From Polynucleobacter sp. MWH-Loch1C5 (lineage in GTDB: Bacteria > Pseudomonadota > Gammaproteobacteria > Burkholderiales > Burkholderiaceae), in contig NZ_JACVPR010000001.1 in the NCBI RefSeq assembly GCF_018881775.1, positions 1,100,318-1,164,317 of the forward strand: a DNA stretch of 64,000 nucleotides, written 5' to 3'. Shown here piece by piece: positions 9,411 to 19,536 of the stretch (position 1 is its first letter; every line of letters begins with the position of its first letter). Under the pieces are notes generated by a model. It was not told the origin of the DNA. It searched no databases and was given only the letters and a program-made list of their open reading frames with translations. The position numbers and the translations under genes were made by a program.

Positions 9411-10544
9411 TTGGCTAATAAGCGTGATTTTTATGACATTTTGGGCATTGCCCGAAATGCTAGCGACGACGATATTAAAAAGGCTTATCGCAAGTTAGCG
9501 ATGAAGTATCACCCTGATCGTAATCCGGGTAGTCAAGAGGCTGAAGAAAAATTCAAAGAGGCTAAAGAAGCCTACGAGATGCTGTCTGATCCTCAAAAAC
9601 GTGCCGCATATGACCAATATGGTCATGCGGGTGTCGATCCTAATATGGGTGGTTTTGGCGGTGGGGCACAAGGCTTTGGTGGTTTTGCCGATGCCTTTGG
9701 TGATATTTTTGGCGATATCTTCGGTGGTGGTGCGCGCGGTGGCCGAGGTGGACCACAAGTCTACCGCGGTGCAGATTTGCGCTACAGCATGGAGATTTCT
9801 CTAGAGGAAGCTGCCCACGGTCATGAAACGCAAATTAGGGTACCTAGTTGGTCGAATTGCGAATCTTGTGAAGGTACTGGTGCTGAACCAGGCTCTAAAG
9901 TAGAGACTTGCTCCACCTGCGATGGTGTGGGGCAGGTGCGAGTTTCGCAAGGCTTCTTCTCCATGCAGCAAACCTGTCATCGTTGCAGTGGTACAGGTAA
10001 GTACATTCCTAAGCCTTGCAGAAAATGTCATGGTTCTGGGAAGATCAAGTCGCAAAAAACTCTTGAAGTCAAAATTCCAGCTGGCATCGATGATGGCATG
10101 CGCATACGTTCGGCGGGTAATGGTGAGCCTGGTGTCAATGGTGGCCCCCATGGCGACTTATATGTTGAAGTACACATTAAGCCCCATCCTGTATTTGAAC
10201 GTGAAGGTGATGATTTGCATTGCCAAATGCCAATTTCTTTTGTCGATGCTGCGCTAGGTGGGGAGATTGAAGTCCCAACCTTGTCGGGTAAAGCTAGCTT
10301 TGAGGTGCCAGAGGGTACTCAAAGTGGCCGCACATTCCGTTTGCGTTCTAAAGGAATTAAGAGTTTAAGAACAGCCTTGCCGGGTGATTTATATATTCAC
10401 GTACAGGTAGAAACTCCGGTGAAGTTAACGGATGCACAAAAGAAAATCTTACGTGACTTTGAAGAAAGTTTGCAATCGGGTGGGGCCAAACATAACCCAC
10501 AACAAAAAGGCTGGTTTGATCGAGTGAAAGACTTCTTTAACTAA
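9411..10544 (+). CDS. dnaJ: Chaperone DnaJ (Hsp40), TTG start
   Basis: Co-chaperone that delivers substrates and stimulates the DnaK ATPase. The 377-residue protein has a J domain with HPD at residues 34-36, a Gly/Phe-rich linker (about residues 75-115), four zinc-binding CxxCxGxG repeats ([32 protein letters not shown]), and the C-terminal substrate-binding region. The start codon is TTG, with TTAGGA about 8 bases upstream, and the encoded start [13 protein letters not shown] fits the family exactly. The stop overlaps the convergent panB stop by 4 bases. Confidence 0.98.
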   Translation: MANKRDFYDILGIARNASDDDIKKAYRKLAMKYHPDRNPGSQEAEEKFKEAKEAYEMLSDPQKRAAYDQYGHAGVDPNMGGFGGGAQGFGGFADAFGDIFGDIFGGGARGGRGGPQVYRGADLRYSMEISLEEAAHGHETQIRVPSWSNCESCEGTGAEPGSKVETCSTCDGVGQVRVSQGFFSMQQTCHRCSGTGKYIPKPCRKCHGSGKIKSQKTLEVKIPAGIDDGMRIRSAGNGEPGVNGGPHGDLYVEVHIKPHPVFEREGDDLHCQMPISFVDAALGGEIEVPTLSGKASFEVPEGTQSGRTFRLRSKGIKSLRTALPGDLYIHVQVETPVKLTDAQKKILRDFEESLQSGGAKHNPQQKGWFDRVKDFFN

Positions 10545-11371
10545 GCGTCGGCTTTAAAACAATGCTCGGGGCCAGGAAACTGGCCCTTTTTGACTTCTGC
10601 GATATATGTTTTGAATGCTTCTTCAATCGAGTTCGAGGTGGCCAGGAAATTTTTGACAAATTTCGGCGCTCGCCCCGGAAATGCGCCTAGTAAATCATGC
10701 ATCACTAGAACTTGACCCGAGCAATCTGGGCCAGCACCAATCCCAATCGTTGGTATTGAAATTGCTTGAGTGATTTTTTGACCTAAAGTCGATGGGATGG
10801 CTTCAAGCACTAAGAGTTGTGCCCCTGCTTTTTCTAAGATTTGCGCATCCTCGATGGCTAATTGGGCTGCTTCTGGTGATTTGCCTTGAACCTTAAAACC
10901 ACCCATGGTGTGAACGGATTGTGGCATGAGACCTAAATGTGCGCAAACCGGTACGCCATGCTCTACCAGATGTTTGACTGTATTGGCTAGGTGGCGGCCA
11001 CCTTCTAGCTTCACCATTTGTGCACCGGCACGCATGAGTGCGGCCGCATTTTCTAATGCTTGATCAGGATTGCCGTAACTGGCAAATGGCATATCTGCTA
11101 ATAAAAAAGCATGGTGACGACCACGTGCTACTGCGCTCACGTGATAGACCATATCTGCGATGGTAACCGGTGTGGTGCTGGTGTGACCTTGAATCACATT
11201 ACCTAAGGAATCCCCCACCAAAATTACATCAATGCCAGCGCGATCCATGAGTGCCGCAAAGCTAGCATCATAGGCCGTGAGGGTTGTAATTTTTTCGCCA
11301 CGGGAACGCATTTCTTGTAGATGACTGATTGTCATCACAGGGCGTGATGGGTTTTCTTGTAAATAAGACAT
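10541..11371 (-). CDS. panB: 3-methyl-2-oxobutanoate hydroxymethyltransferase
   Basis: Adds a hydroxymethyl group from methylene-tetrahydrofolate to alpha-ketoisovalerate, the first committed step to pantothenate and CoA. The 276-residue protein shows [20 protein letters not shown], the metal-ligand segment [29 protein letters not shown] and [20 protein letters not shown], all family hallmarks. It is the last gene of a minus-strand operon and begins 11 bases after folK. Its folate cofactor makes the neighbouring folK a sensible partner. Confidence 0.97.
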   Translation of the reverse strand: MSYLQENPSRPVMTISHLQEMRSRGEKITTLTAYDASFAALMDRAGIDVILVGDSLGNVIQGHTSTTPVTIADMVYHVSAVARGRHHAFLLADMPFASYGNPDQALENAAALMRAGAQMVKLEGGRHLANTVKHLVEHGVPVCAHLGLMPQSVHTMGGFKVQGKSPEAAQLAIEDAQILEKAGAQLLVLEAIPSTLGQKITQAISIPTIGIGAGPDCSGQVLVMHDLLGAFPGRAPKFVKNFLATSNSIEEAFKTYIAEVKKGQFPGPEHCFKADA

Positions 11372-11382
11372 AGGCGCTTATT

Positions 11383-11883
11383 CTAAACCTTGCTGGGGCA
11401 GCAGCAACCTTTAATTTTTTCGATGCGTTGATTTTGTAGGTGCGGCAGGTAGTCAGCTAATTTGCCAAATCGAGGGAGGGATAAATTAGGTTCGATTTCT
11501 AATAAGGGCAGTAAAACAAAAGCTCTTTCTACCATTCTAGGGTGGGGTACTTGCAGTTGTTCATCATCGAGAATGACTTGATCATAGGCGAGTAGGTCTA
11601 AATCAAGTGTTCTTGGAGCGTTTAGAAAGGGACGCTCACGGCCAAAATCATTTTCTACTTGTTGGCAGACTGTCAGTAATTGATGTGGGGTGAGTTCGGT
11701 CTCTAAAGAAATAACTGCATTGATGAAGTCTTGCCCATCGCAACCGATGGGGGCGCTTTGATACATACAACTGCGCGTTAATACTTTTAGCTCGCGTCTT
11801 TGCGCGAAACACATAATGGCATCTTTGATGAGTTGTTTTGTATCACCAATATTGCCACCTAGACCAATGTAGGCCAATGCCAT
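11383..11883 (-). CDS. folK: 2-amino-4-hydroxy-6-hydroxymethyldihydropteridine pyrophosphokinase
   Basis: Transfers pyrophosphate from ATP to hydroxymethyl-dihydropterin in folate synthesis. The 166-residue protein starts AYIGLGGNIGD and contains YQSAPIGCDGQDFINAVI and the magnesium-binding RTLDLDLLAYD, followed by VPHPRMVERAFVLLPLLEI. GGGAG lies upstream of the ATG. The last residues (KGCCCPSKV) hold an unusual run of three cysteines beyond the usual HPPK end. It lies between pcnB and panB on one transcript, an order seen in many beta-proteobacteria. Confidence 0.96.
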   Translation of the reverse strand: MALAYIGLGGNIGDTKQLIKDAIMCFAQRRELKVLTRSCMYQSAPIGCDGQDFINAVISLETELTPHQLLTVCQQVENDFGRERPFLNAPRTLDLDLLAYDQVILDDEQLQVPHPRMVERAFVLLPLLEIEPNLSLPRFGKLADYLPHLQNQRIEKIKGCCCPSKV

Positions 11884-11926
11884 CTCAACTACTCCCTCGT
11901 GCTGTTGTGCTTACTTTATCTTTTTT

Positions 11927-13315
11927 TTAAAGTTTTTGCTCGACGGGGGTCTTTTTTGTATTTCTGCGGCGACGACGCTTGGGACGTTCAGGGTTTGCAT
12001 TAGACAGAGTTTGTTCTTCTTTGACTTGCTTGAGTAGTTCTTGGCGCTGGATTTCATCACTGTGCGCAAATTTGTCCCACCAGGCGGCTAGTTCAGTGGG
12101 CTTCTCCCCAAGCTGGCTACGCAGCAGAAGAAAATCGTAGGCTGCCCTAAATTTTGGATTTTCAATCAGTTTGTATGGCCCGCGTCCCACGCGTTTGTCT
12201 AAGCGCAGTTGTAAAGACCAGATTTCACGCATATCTGCTTCATGACGTCTTTGCATGCCCATAAAGGCACGTTGGCTGCTTAAAACCTCATCGATTGCTG
12301 CGTGTAGTGCAGGGACCGTGGGTAGTTCTGCCTCGTATTTAGCCCAACACTCAATCACCTCGTGCCACAAGAGAGTGGCAAAGAGAAAGCCTGGAGAAAT
12401 CGATTTACCGGCTTGGACACGTGCATCAGTATTTTTTAAAGCCTGTGAAACAAATGCCAGGCGATCTTCGTCTGCGGCGATTTTGTTGACGAGAGGTAGA
12501 ACGTAGGGACTAAGACCTAATTGACGTAGACCCAAAAGAGATTGCCAAGCATGACCAGACATGAGTAGTTTTAGGATTTCATCAAACAGGCGTGCCTCTG
12601 GGACATCCTGAATGAGACTGGCTAATACGGTAATGGGTTGAGCGGTTTTTTGTTCAATCGTAAAACGAGTTTTGGCAGAAAATCGAATGGCGCGTAGCAT
12701 ACGCACGGGATCTTCCCGATAGCGCTGGCTAGGTTCGCCAATCATGCGAATCATTTTTCTTTCAATATCTTGGATGCCGCCGTGATAGTCCAACACGATC
12801 TCTGATTGCGGATCGTAGTACATAGAATTAATCGTGAAATCTCGTCGCAGAGCATCTTCTGCTTGGGTGCCCCAAACGTTGTCGCGCAAAATCCTACCTG
12901 AGGCACTCACATGCCCCTCTTCTTGCTGGCTAAGAGAGCGAAAGGTTGATACTTCAATAATTTCAGGACGTTCTTTGCCGTAAAAAGTGACGTGCACAAT
13001 CTGAAAACGCCGCCCGATAATTCGTGAGCGACGAAACAGTTTTTGTACCTGATCAGGTGTTGCGCTCGTGGCCACGTCAAAGTCTTTCGGAGCGATACCT
13101 AATAGCAGATCTCGGACTGCGCCTCCTACGATGTAGGCATCGTGCCCTGCCTCTTGGAGAACTTGCGTCACCTTAATCGCGTTTTTTGAGACTAAGGACA
13201 GATCGATCTTGTGATGCTTCTTGCTGATCTTTTGAGGGTGAAAATTTTTACCGTGGGCGATTTTCTTTTGCGCCGGTGATTTCTTAAAAATGCGATCAAT
13301 AATTTTTTTGATCAT
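11927..13315 (-). CDS. pcnB: Poly(A) polymerase I
   Basis: Adds 3' poly(A) tails that mark RNAs for decay. I place the start at the ATG at 13315, which overlaps the stop of the upstream HAD gene as ATGA; the frame stays open further upstream but only inside that gene. The resulting 462 residues show the nucleotidyltransferase motif GGAVRDLLLG (about residues 64-73) with the metal pair in KDFDVAT (D78 and D80), then DALRRDFTINSMYYD and EDPVRMLRAIRFSAK. The C-terminus is strongly basic (RPKRRRRRNTKK), as in PcnB and unlike CCA-adding enzymes. E. coli PcnB starts at AUU; this one does not appear to. Confidence 0.94.
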   Translation of the reverse strand: MIKKIIDRIFKKSPAQKKIAHGKNFHPQKISKKHHKIDLSLVSKNAIKVTQVLQEAGHDAYIVGGAVRDLLLGIAPKDFDVATSATPDQVQKLFRRSRIIGRRFQIVHVTFYGKERPEIIEVSTFRSLSQQEEGHVSASGRILRDNVWGTQAEDALRRDFTINSMYYDPQSEIVLDYHGGIQDIERKMIRMIGEPSQRYREDPVRMLRAIRFSAKTRFTIEQKTAQPITVLASLIQDVPEARLFDEILKLLMSGHAWQSLLGLRQLGLSPYVLPLVNKIAADEDRLAFVSQALKNTDARVQAGKSISPGFLFATLLWHEVIECWAKYEAELPTVPALHAAIDEVLSSQRAFMGMQRRHEADMREIWSLQLRLDKRVGRGPYKLIENPKFRAAYDFLLLRSQLGEKPTELAAWWDKFAHSDEIQRQELLKQVKEEQTLSNANPERPKRRRRRNTKKTPVEQKL

Positions 13316-14001
13316 GCAAATAAATCCAAGATCTTCCAACCACGTCGTATGCTTTCTGCGCGTAAGCGTTGATCGGGGTTTGTCGCTATCGGGTTTTGTA
13401 CTTTTTCCAACAAGGGTAAATCGTTCATAGAGTCGGAGTAGAACCAGGTTTCGCCGACAGTGGCCCAAGTTAGATTGAGGCTTGCTAGCCAGTTTTCAAC
13501 GCGGATTACCTTCCCTTCTCTAAAGTTAGGTAAACCGGCGACTTGACCAGTGAAGCGTGCGTTGGGATCATTATTTTCAGTGGCGGGTTCCGTGGCAATC
13601 AAGTGTTCTACACCAAAAGCGTGTGCAATGGGGCGGGTCACGAAGCTATTCGTGGCCGTCACCACAGCGCAGATGTGACCGGCGGATTGATGTTGTTCTA
13701 CAAGTTGGCGAGCGCTATCACGCAAAGCAGGTTGAATCACTTCTTGCATAAAGTCTGCATGCCAATTGGCAAGTTGCTCACGCGTGTGGTTGGCAAGCGG
13801 TTGCAGCGCGAACTCTAAAAAAGCATAAATATCTAGGCGACCTGCTTGATAGTCCTGATAAAAGCGCTCATTCTCTTGCGCGTAATGAGCGCCATCGACA
13901 ACACCGCGTTTAACTAAATAGCGGCCCCATTCATGGTCGCTATCAATCGGTAAAAGGGTGTGGTCTAGGTCAAATAAAGCAATACCATTCATAGCCGCCA
14001 T
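13312..14001 (-). CDS. HAD-superfamily IB phosphatase (SerB-like hydrolase)
   Basis: Predicted phosphomonoesterase of the HAD subfamily IB; the substrate is unknown. The 229-residue protein has motif I FDLDHTLLP (D11 and D13), motif II VVTATNSF, and motif IV YSDSMNDLPLLE, which provides the acidic pair for magnesium. This form is common as a conserved gene beside hda and pcnB in Burkholderiales. The ATG at 14001 overlaps the hda stop by one base; an alternative ATG three codons in would give MNGIALFDLDHTLL. The ribosome-site sequence AGGAT favours the first. Confidence 0.88.
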   Translation of the reverse strand: MAAMNGIALFDLDHTLLPIDSDHEWGRYLVKRGVVDGAHYAQENERFYQDYQAGRLDIYAFLEFALQPLANHTREQLANWHADFMQEVIQPALRDSARQLVEQHQSAGHICAVVTATNSFVTRPIAHAFGVEHLIATEPATENNDPNARFTGQVAGLPNFREGKVIRVENWLASLNLTWATVGETWFYSDSMNDLPLLEKVQNPIATNPDQRLRAESIRRGWKILDLFA

Positions 14002-14726
14002 TATCCTGATTTTTCTTGGAGTAGTTGTTTCACGAGTGGTAACGTGACGGCGCGTTTGGTTTCAAGAGAGTAAATGTCTAGGGCTTCAATCAAGCTCATC
14101 AGACTTGGCATGTCTCTGTGGAAGTGGTGTAACAGCCAAGGAGCGACATCTGCAGATAAATTCATGCCGCGTGCTAAAGCGGCTTGTTCAATGGCTAAAA
14201 CTTTTTCTGGATCAGAAAGTTCTTTGACTCGATAGACGCATGCCCAGCCTAAACGGGTTCTTAAATCTTCTCGAATATCTAAATATGTAGGTGCTTGATC
14301 ACTCGCGGTGAGTAATACGCTTTGATTTTGGTCTTTGATGAGATTGTGGATTCTGAATAACCAAGCTTGTTGATCTGTATTGAGTAGTTGGGTGTCGTCA
14401 CAGGCAACACAGGATAAACGGGCCTCTTCTAGCCCTTGTATCGCTTGTTGCCAAGCCATATCAGAGCTAGTCGGAGATAAAAAAATGCCGTTTTGCTCGG
14501 GGGCTTCTTTACTGTAAGCAAATAAAAGATGAGATTTACCAGAGCCGGATGCTCCCCATAAATGGATCATCCGTTCGTGAGCTGGTAGCGCGCTATTTCG
14601 CACTTTGCCTGCTAAACCCAAGAGGTGTTGATGTAAGGCTTCATTACCCTGTGGCAAATAGTTATGCAGCGTGGGCTTGGGAACCTCACTCAAATTAAGG
14701 GCATTTTGCTTGGGTAAATCAACCAT
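14001..14726 (-). CDS. hda: DnaA regulatory inactivator Hda (DnaA-like ATPase)
   Basis: AAA+ protein related to DnaA that, with the beta clamp, promotes hydrolysis of DnaA-ATP and limits re-initiation. I start it at the ATG at 14726, one base after the AI-2E transporter stop (TAG-T-ATG), because the longer frame reads back into that gene. The 241-residue product shows Walker A GASGSGKSHLL, a Walker-B-like CVACDDTQLL and the arginine-finger region REDLRTRLGWACVYRV. The N-terminal LPKQNALNLSEVPKPTLHNY includes a QxxxLNL stretch that could be the clamp-binding peptide. It lacks the DnaA DNA-binding domain. Confidence 0.92.
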   Translation of the reverse strand: MVDLPKQNALNLSEVPKPTLHNYLPQGNEALHQHLLGLAGKVRNSALPAHERMIHLWGASGSGKSHLLFAYSKEAPEQNGIFLSPTSSDMAWQQAIQGLEEARLSCVACDDTQLLNTDQQAWLFRIHNLIKDQNQSVLLTASDQAPTYLDIREDLRTRLGWACVYRVKELSDPEKVLAIEQAALARGMNLSADVAPWLLHHFHRDMPSLMSLIEALDIYSLETKRAVTLPLVKQLLQEKSG

Positions 14727-14727
14727 A

Positions 14728-15720
14728 CTATTTATTGCGGTACCAAGATGACTGTTGATATCGCTCAAAGCCATGACGGGTGAGAACGAGCAAGATTGCT
14801 GATAGTGGTAGGGCTAATAAGATGCCGAAAAAGCCAAACCATGATCCAAATAGAATCAGAGCAAAAACAACAAGTACTGGATGAAGTCCAATTCTTTCCC
14901 CCACGAACTTAGGAGTTAAAAATAAACTTTCAATCAGTTGGCCTAGGCCAAAAATAATGAGCACACCAATAATCGGTACAGCACTTTCGGCTTGCAAGAT
15001 GGCAGATAAGAGTGCCAATATAAAGCCCAAAGCAAAGCCAATGTAGGGGATGAATACCGCAATACCAGTAAATAGGCCTAGGGCTAAGGCGCCGGTAATA
15101 TCGAGTATCGAGAGTGCAACACAGTAGTAGATTGCTAAGTAAATAATGACGATCAATTGGCCGCGAAGATATTGTGAGAGCAGTTCATCAATTTCACGGG
15201 CAATGGTATTGGTAGTCTCTAAGGATTTTCTGGGAACAATATGCTGTATTTTCTCCAGAAAGTGATCCCACTCAGTGAGTAAATAAAACATCACGAAGAT
15301 AATCAATAGGAAATTCACTAAGCCAGACAAAATACTTTGTGTTGAGGCCAGTAGCGCACTCAAGCTAGAGTTAATCAGGGTATTCGCATTCTCAGAGAGT
15401 TGTTGGCTGATTTTGGTTTGGATGAGTTCGCGTGTTTGGGCTAGATCAATTTTCAAGGCGAGCTTGTCGATGTATGGCTGAAGATTATTTTGCAGATGCG
15501 TCAGCCATGCGGGTAGTTGCTCGCGAATCAGTGGAATTTCACTTTGCAAAACCGTCACAATGAGGGCAAAAAGCCCTAGTATTGAAGCTAGAGCCAGGAT
15601 AATGGTGCTAATGGCAGCGAGCGCGCTAGGGCTGCGTAAACTGATGAGACGTAGATAAACCGGCCTTAAGACATAAGCCAAAATAAAGGCGGCAAGGAAA
15701 GTTGTTAATAAAGAGGCCAT
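14728..15720 (-). CDS. AI-2E family transporter, short at the N-terminus
   Basis: Membrane protein of the AI-2E/PerM family; substrates are mostly unknown, and quorum-signal export has been shown only for a few members. Several hydrophobic helices are evident in 330 residues, including VNFLLIIFVMFYLLTEWDHF, and the family block FIPYIGFALGFILALLSAIL is present, ending with FGSWFGFFGILLALPLSAIL. The first residues (MASLLTTFLAAFILAYVLRP) correspond to the region that usually follows a first membrane segment. An in-frame TAA lies three codons upstream, so no longer start is available. It heads the operon with hda and is divergent from purM. Confidence 0.9.
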   Translation of the reverse strand: MASLLTTFLAAFILAYVLRPVYLRLISLRSPSALAAISTIILALASILGLFALIVTVLQSEIPLIREQLPAWLTHLQNNLQPYIDKLALKIDLAQTRELIQTKISQQLSENANTLINSSLSALLASTQSILSGLVNFLLIIFVMFYLLTEWDHFLEKIQHIVPRKSLETTNTIAREIDELLSQYLRGQLIVIIYLAIYYCVALSILDITGALALGLFTGIAVFIPYIGFALGFILALLSAILQAESAVPIIGVLIIFGLGQLIESLFLTPKFVGERIGLHPVLVVFALILFGSWFGFFGILLALPLSAILLVLTRHGFERYQQSSWYRNK

Positions 15721-15778
15721 AAGGACGACTTATCCACTAAAATTCCATGATTCTACCGATACATAACCATTTTTAACC

Positions 15779-16828
15779 ATGTCAGCACAAAATACTCAAA
15801 ATTCTGGATTGTCTTATCGTGACGCGGGTGTCGATATCGAGGCGGGTGACGCTTTAGTCGAGCGCATTAAGCCTTTGGCCAAAAAAACCCTCCGTGAGGG
15901 TGTATTGGGCGGTATTGGTGGTTTTGGAGCACTTTTTGAGGTCCCTAAGCGTTATCAAGAGCCTGTTTTGGTGTCTGGTACTGATGGTGTGGGAACAAAG
16001 TTAAAACTTGCTTTTGAGTGGAATCGTCATGACACCGTCGGTCAGGACTTAGTGGCCATGAGCGTGAACGACATCTTGGTACAAGGGGCTGAGCCTTTAT
16101 TCTTCTTAGACTATTTTGCCTGCGGCAAGCTCTCTGTAGATACCGCAGCCACTGTGGTTGGTGGTATTGCACGAGGGTGTGAGTTGGCTGGTTGCGCTCT
16201 GATTGGTGGTGAGACTGCAGAAATGCCGGGTATGTATCCTGAAGGTGAGTACGACCTAGCCGGTTTTGCCGTCGGCGCAGTAGAAAAGAAAAAAATAATT
16301 GATGGCTCTAGCATTGCAGCGGGTGATCGGATTCTGGGCTTGGCATCTAGCGGAGCCCATTCGAACGGATACTCTTTGATTCGCAAGATTATTGAGCGTG
16401 CTCAAGCGCGCCCTAGTGATTCACTCAACGGGCAGCGTCTTGAAGACGTGGTGATGGCCCCCACACGTATTTATGTGAAATCCATGTTGCATTTGATGCA
16501 GCATTGCACTGTTAAAGGAATGGCTCACATTACGGGAGGTGGTTTAGTCGAAAACGTGCCACGTGTATTACCTGAGCATGTACAGGCTGTTTTACACCGT
16601 AGTGCTTGGCAAATGCCTGCTTTATTCCAATGGTTACAGCAACAAGGTGGCGTAGAGGATGCCGAGATGCATCGCGTCTTTAACTGCGGCATTGGTATGG
16701 TTGTGATTCTTGCTGCTGATCAGATCAAGGAGGCCAAAGCTATTCTTGAGGCGCAAGGTGAAACGGTTTATGAGTTGGGTGAAGTTGTCGCTAGACCGGC
16801 AGGCGCACACCAAACTATTGTGGTTTAG
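15779..16828 (+). CDS. purM: Phosphoribosylformylglycinamidine cyclo-ligase (AIR synthetase)
   Basis: Closes the imidazole ring in step 5 of purine synthesis using ATP. The 349-residue protein begins [20 protein letters not shown] and shows [47 protein letters not shown] and the C-terminal [17 protein letters not shown], all standard PurM motifs. The Shine-Dalgarno is not obvious. It is a single gene divergent from the AI-2E transporter (58 bases) and convergent with miaA, whose stop overlaps by 14 bases. The purM/transporter/hda layout is also known in other proteobacteria. Confidence 0.98.
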   Translation: MSAQNTQNSGLSYRDAGVDIEAGDALVERIKPLAKKTLREGVLGGIGGFGALFEVPKRYQEPVLVSGTDGVGTKLKLAFEWNRHDTVGQDLVAMSVNDILVQGAEPLFFLDYFACGKLSVDTAATVVGGIARGCELAGCALIGGETAEMPGMYPEGEYDLAGFAVGAVEKKKIIDGSSIAAGDRILGLASSGAHSNGYSLIRKIIERAQARPSDSLNGQRLEDVVMAPTRIYVKSMLHLMQHCTVKGMAHITGGGLVENVPRVLPEHVQAVLHRSAWQMPALFQWLQQQGGVEDAEMHRVFNCGIGMVVILAADQIKEAKAILEAQGETVYELGEVVARPAGAHQTIVV

Positions 16829-17789
16829 TCAAAAAATCAAAGCAGTATTTGAGAGCTGCATCGAGCGATCCTTCGGATAAGGGGTCAAAGCAAGTTTTAT
16901 CGCTGATACCTCTTAGCCATGTGATCTGGCGTTTAGCCAATTGGCGTGTAGCAGTAATAGCCTGCTCACGCATTTCTGCAAAAGTAGTTTGATTATCTAA
17001 ATACGACCAAGCTTGACGATAACCTACCGCCCTGATGGCTGGTAGGTTGGGATGGAGTGCTGGGTTTGCTTTTAATTGTTTTACTTCATCTAAAAACCCT
17101 GCATTTAGCATTTGTTCAAAGCGCTGTTCAATTCTTTCGTGAAGTATTTTGCGGTCCCCCGGTTCCAGGCTGACCAGGTGCCAGATCGAGTCTTGGACTT
17201 GATCTTCATAACGGCCGGTTGTTTTAGGATTTTCAGCTTGCCATGCGCTCATTGTTTTACCGCTGATGAGATAGACCTCTAGCGCTCTCTGAATTCTCTG
17301 AGAGTCATTCGGTTTGAGGCGTTCTGCTGTGAGCGGGTCGATCTTGGCTAAACGGGCGTGTAAAGTCGGCCAGCCGATGGACTGTGCTTCAGATTCTAAT
17401 TCTGCGCGAATGACTGGATCAGCCGTTGGCATTTCACTTAAGCCATGGGCGAGAGCTCTCCAGTAGAGCATGGTGCCACCGACAATCACGGGTATGTTGC
17501 CGCGGTCGCGTATTGTTTTGACAAGCTTTTGGGCATCTTGGGCAAATTTTGCCGCTGAATAGGGTTCATTGGGCTCGCAAATGTCGATGCAATGATGTCT
17601 CACCTGTTGCAGTTCAGTGGCGGACGGTTTGGCTGTCCCAATATCCATGCCACGATAGACCAAAGCCGAGTCCATACTGATGATTTCAAGTTCACGTTGA
17701 TGGGCGTGCAATTTATCTGCGAGCCGCATACTTAAAGCTGATTTACCACTGGCTGTGGGGCCGGCAATGACTAAGACGGCCTGATCCAT
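16815..17789 (-). CDS. miaA: tRNA dimethylallyltransferase
   Basis: Transfers a dimethylallyl group to A37 of tRNAs that read codons starting with U. The start is the ATG at 17789, joined to the mutL stop as TAATG, giving 324 residues; the extra upstream frame lies inside mutL. Seen are the P-loop [33 protein letters not shown], the substrate channel block [23 protein letters not shown], and [13 protein letters not shown] at the C-terminal side. mutL-miaA coupling is widespread in proteobacteria. Confidence 0.97.
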   Translation of the reverse strand: MDQAVLVIAGPTASGKSALSMRLADKLHAHQRELEIISMDSALVYRGMDIGTAKPSATELQQVRHHCIDICEPNEPYSAAKFAQDAQKLVKTIRDRGNIPVIVGGTMLYWRALAHGLSEMPTADPVIRAELESEAQSIGWPTLHARLAKIDPLTAERLKPNDSQRIQRALEVYLISGKTMSAWQAENPKTTGRYEDQVQDSIWHLVSLEPGDRKILHERIEQRFEQMLNAGFLDEVKQLKANPALHPNLPAIRAVGYRQAWSYLDNQTTFAEMREQAITATRQLAKRQITWLRGISDKTCFDPLSEGSLDAALKYCFDFLTKPQ

Positions 17790-19534
17790 TAGCGACCCCG
17801 CATGAATAATTTGTCTAAGTCTTGAATACTGAGTTGTATCCAAGTGGGGCGTCCATGGTTACATTGATCGGCACGATCGGTGGTCTCCATTTGTCGTAAA
17901 AGCGCATCCATCTCGGCAAGATTGAGGTAGCGATGTGCGCGAACTGCAGCATGACAAGCTTTTGTGGCTAATTCCTCATGTTGCGCGGCCTCTAAAACAG
18001 CTTGGCTACCAGTCTGATGCAAATCTTCTAATAAGTGACGCAATAGTTCTGCTGGGTCAGCCTTCGCTAATAGGACGGGCAGACTACGAATGGCAATTTC
18101 ATGTTTGGATAAAACCGACAGGTCAAAACCCATCTGTCTGAGTGCGGCGCGAGCCTCTTGAGCAAGCCCAGTCTCTTTTTCAGAAACATGGACCACAATC
18201 GGTACAAGTAACTCTTGTACACGAACTTCTGCACTTAATTCAGTTTTGAATTTTTCATACAAGACACGCTCATGTGCCGCATGCATATCAACTAGAACTA
18301 GGCCATGTTTGTTTTGGGCCAATATATAGATGCCACCAATCTGCGCAATCGCATGGCCCAGTGGTAAATCATTCGACTCTGGTATGGCTTGCGGCTGGGC
18401 AACGCTGGGGGTCAGTTTGACAAATAAACGCTCTAAATCTGTACGCTCAGTAACGGGTAGATTGAGATTCTTTGACTCAATGAATCGATTCCATAGCGGA
18501 TTGCTAGGAATGCTTTGCATAGTTTCCATAGCGCTTGCGCTTGCAGGTTTGGCAAGAGCCTGATGAATTGCTTGATAGATGAATTGATGAACGGCACCGC
18601 TTTCCCGAAAGCGGACTTCTGTCTTGGCCGGGTGCACATTCACATCAACTAGTTCCGGTTGAATTTCTATGGCCAACACTAACATCGGTTGTCGATCACC
18701 ATGTAATACATCTTGGTAAGCGGCCCGAATAGCGTGTTGTATGACTTTATCTCTGACATAGCGGCCATTGATATAAGTAAACTGCATATCAGCTCGCGCG
18801 CGACTGGCAGTCGGCTGGCTGATAAAACCACGAACCGATACTTGCCCTTGAAGCACTTCAATGGGGATGCGATGGTTTTTAAACTCTTCTCCCAAGATGG
18901 CATCTACACGCTCTGCGATTGATTGGCTAGGCCAACGTTCAATCACTTTGCCGTTATGCCAAACGGCAAATGCAATATCAGGTCTTGCTAAAGCAATACG
19001 ACGAATCACATCTAGGCAATGGCCTAATTCGGTAGCGGGACTTTTGAGGAACTTGCGGCGCGCAGGGGTATTAAAATACAGGTCAGCGACATCAATGCTT
19101 GTGCCAAGGGGCCCCGAGGCTGGAGCCACATCTTGCACGCATTGACCCCCGTTCACTTGAATGCTCCAGGCATGACTTGCATCGCTAGTACGAGTAGTTA
19201 TGTTCAGGCGTGAGACTGAGGCGATGGAGGCGAGGGCTTCCCCCCGAAATCCCAAAGAGGCTACTGATTCCAAATCATCTAGGCTACGGATTTTGCTTGT
19301 TGCGTGACGTGCGATGGCTAAAGGCAATTCATTAGCCACGATACCTATGCCATCATCTTGGATCAGAACGCGTTGGCAACCGCCTTCTTCTAGGCGAATG
19401 GTGATCGCTCTAGATTGTGCATCGATCGCGTTTTCTAGAATTTCCTTAACGACTGATGCTGGTTTTTCAACGACTTCGCCAGCAGCAATCTGACTAATGA
19501 GAGTATCGGGTAATGCAGCAATCGAGGCACGCAT
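17789..19534 (-). CDS. mutL: DNA mismatch repair protein MutL (endonuclease-type)
   Basis: GHKL ATPase that couples MutS recognition to strand removal. The N-terminal domain of this 581-residue protein shows EILENAIDAQ (residues 31-40), DDGIGI, ATSKIRSLDDLESVASLGFR and GEALASI. The C-terminal dimer domain contains DMHAAHERVLYE (D416, H418, E422, E427). This fits the DxHA-x2-E-x4-E metal motif of nicking MutL proteins, which E. coli MutL lacks; the organism is therefore predicted to work without MutH (inference from family knowledge). It lies 2 bases after the SirB1-like gene. Confidence 0.97.
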   Translation of the reverse strand: MRASIAALPDTLISQIAAGEVVEKPASVVKEILENAIDAQSRAITIRLEEGGCQRVLIQDDGIGIVANELPLAIARHATSKIRSLDDLESVASLGFRGEALASIASVSRLNITTRTSDASHAWSIQVNGGQCVQDVAPASGPLGTSIDVADLYFNTPARRKFLKSPATELGHCLDVIRRIALARPDIAFAVWHNGKVIERWPSQSIAERVDAILGEEFKNHRIPIEVLQGQVSVRGFISQPTASRARADMQFTYINGRYVRDKVIQHAIRAAYQDVLHGDRQPMLVLAIEIQPELVDVNVHPAKTEVRFRESGAVHQFIYQAIHQALAKPASASAMETMQSIPSNPLWNRFIESKNLNLPVTERTDLERLFVKLTPSVAQPQAIPESNDLPLGHAIAQIGGIYILAQNKHGLVLVDMHAAHERVLYEKFKTELSAEVRVQELLVPIVVHVSEKETGLAQEARAALRQMGFDLSVLSKHEIAIRSLPVLLAKADPAELLRHLLEDLHQTGSQAVLEAAQHEELATKACHAAVRAHRYLNLAEMDALLRQMETTDRADQCNHGRPTWIQLSIQDLDKLFMRGR

Positions 19535-19536
19535 GA

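Noticed and set aside
9411..9750. GGT-rich repetitive stretch in dnaJ considered as a repeat element.
   Set aside because: It encodes the normal Gly/Phe-rich linker of DnaJ.
13316..13468. Longer N-terminus for PcnB starting at 13468.
   Set aside because: These codons lie within the HAD phosphatase gene in another frame, and the ATG at 13315 gives a proper ATGA overlap and the expected length.
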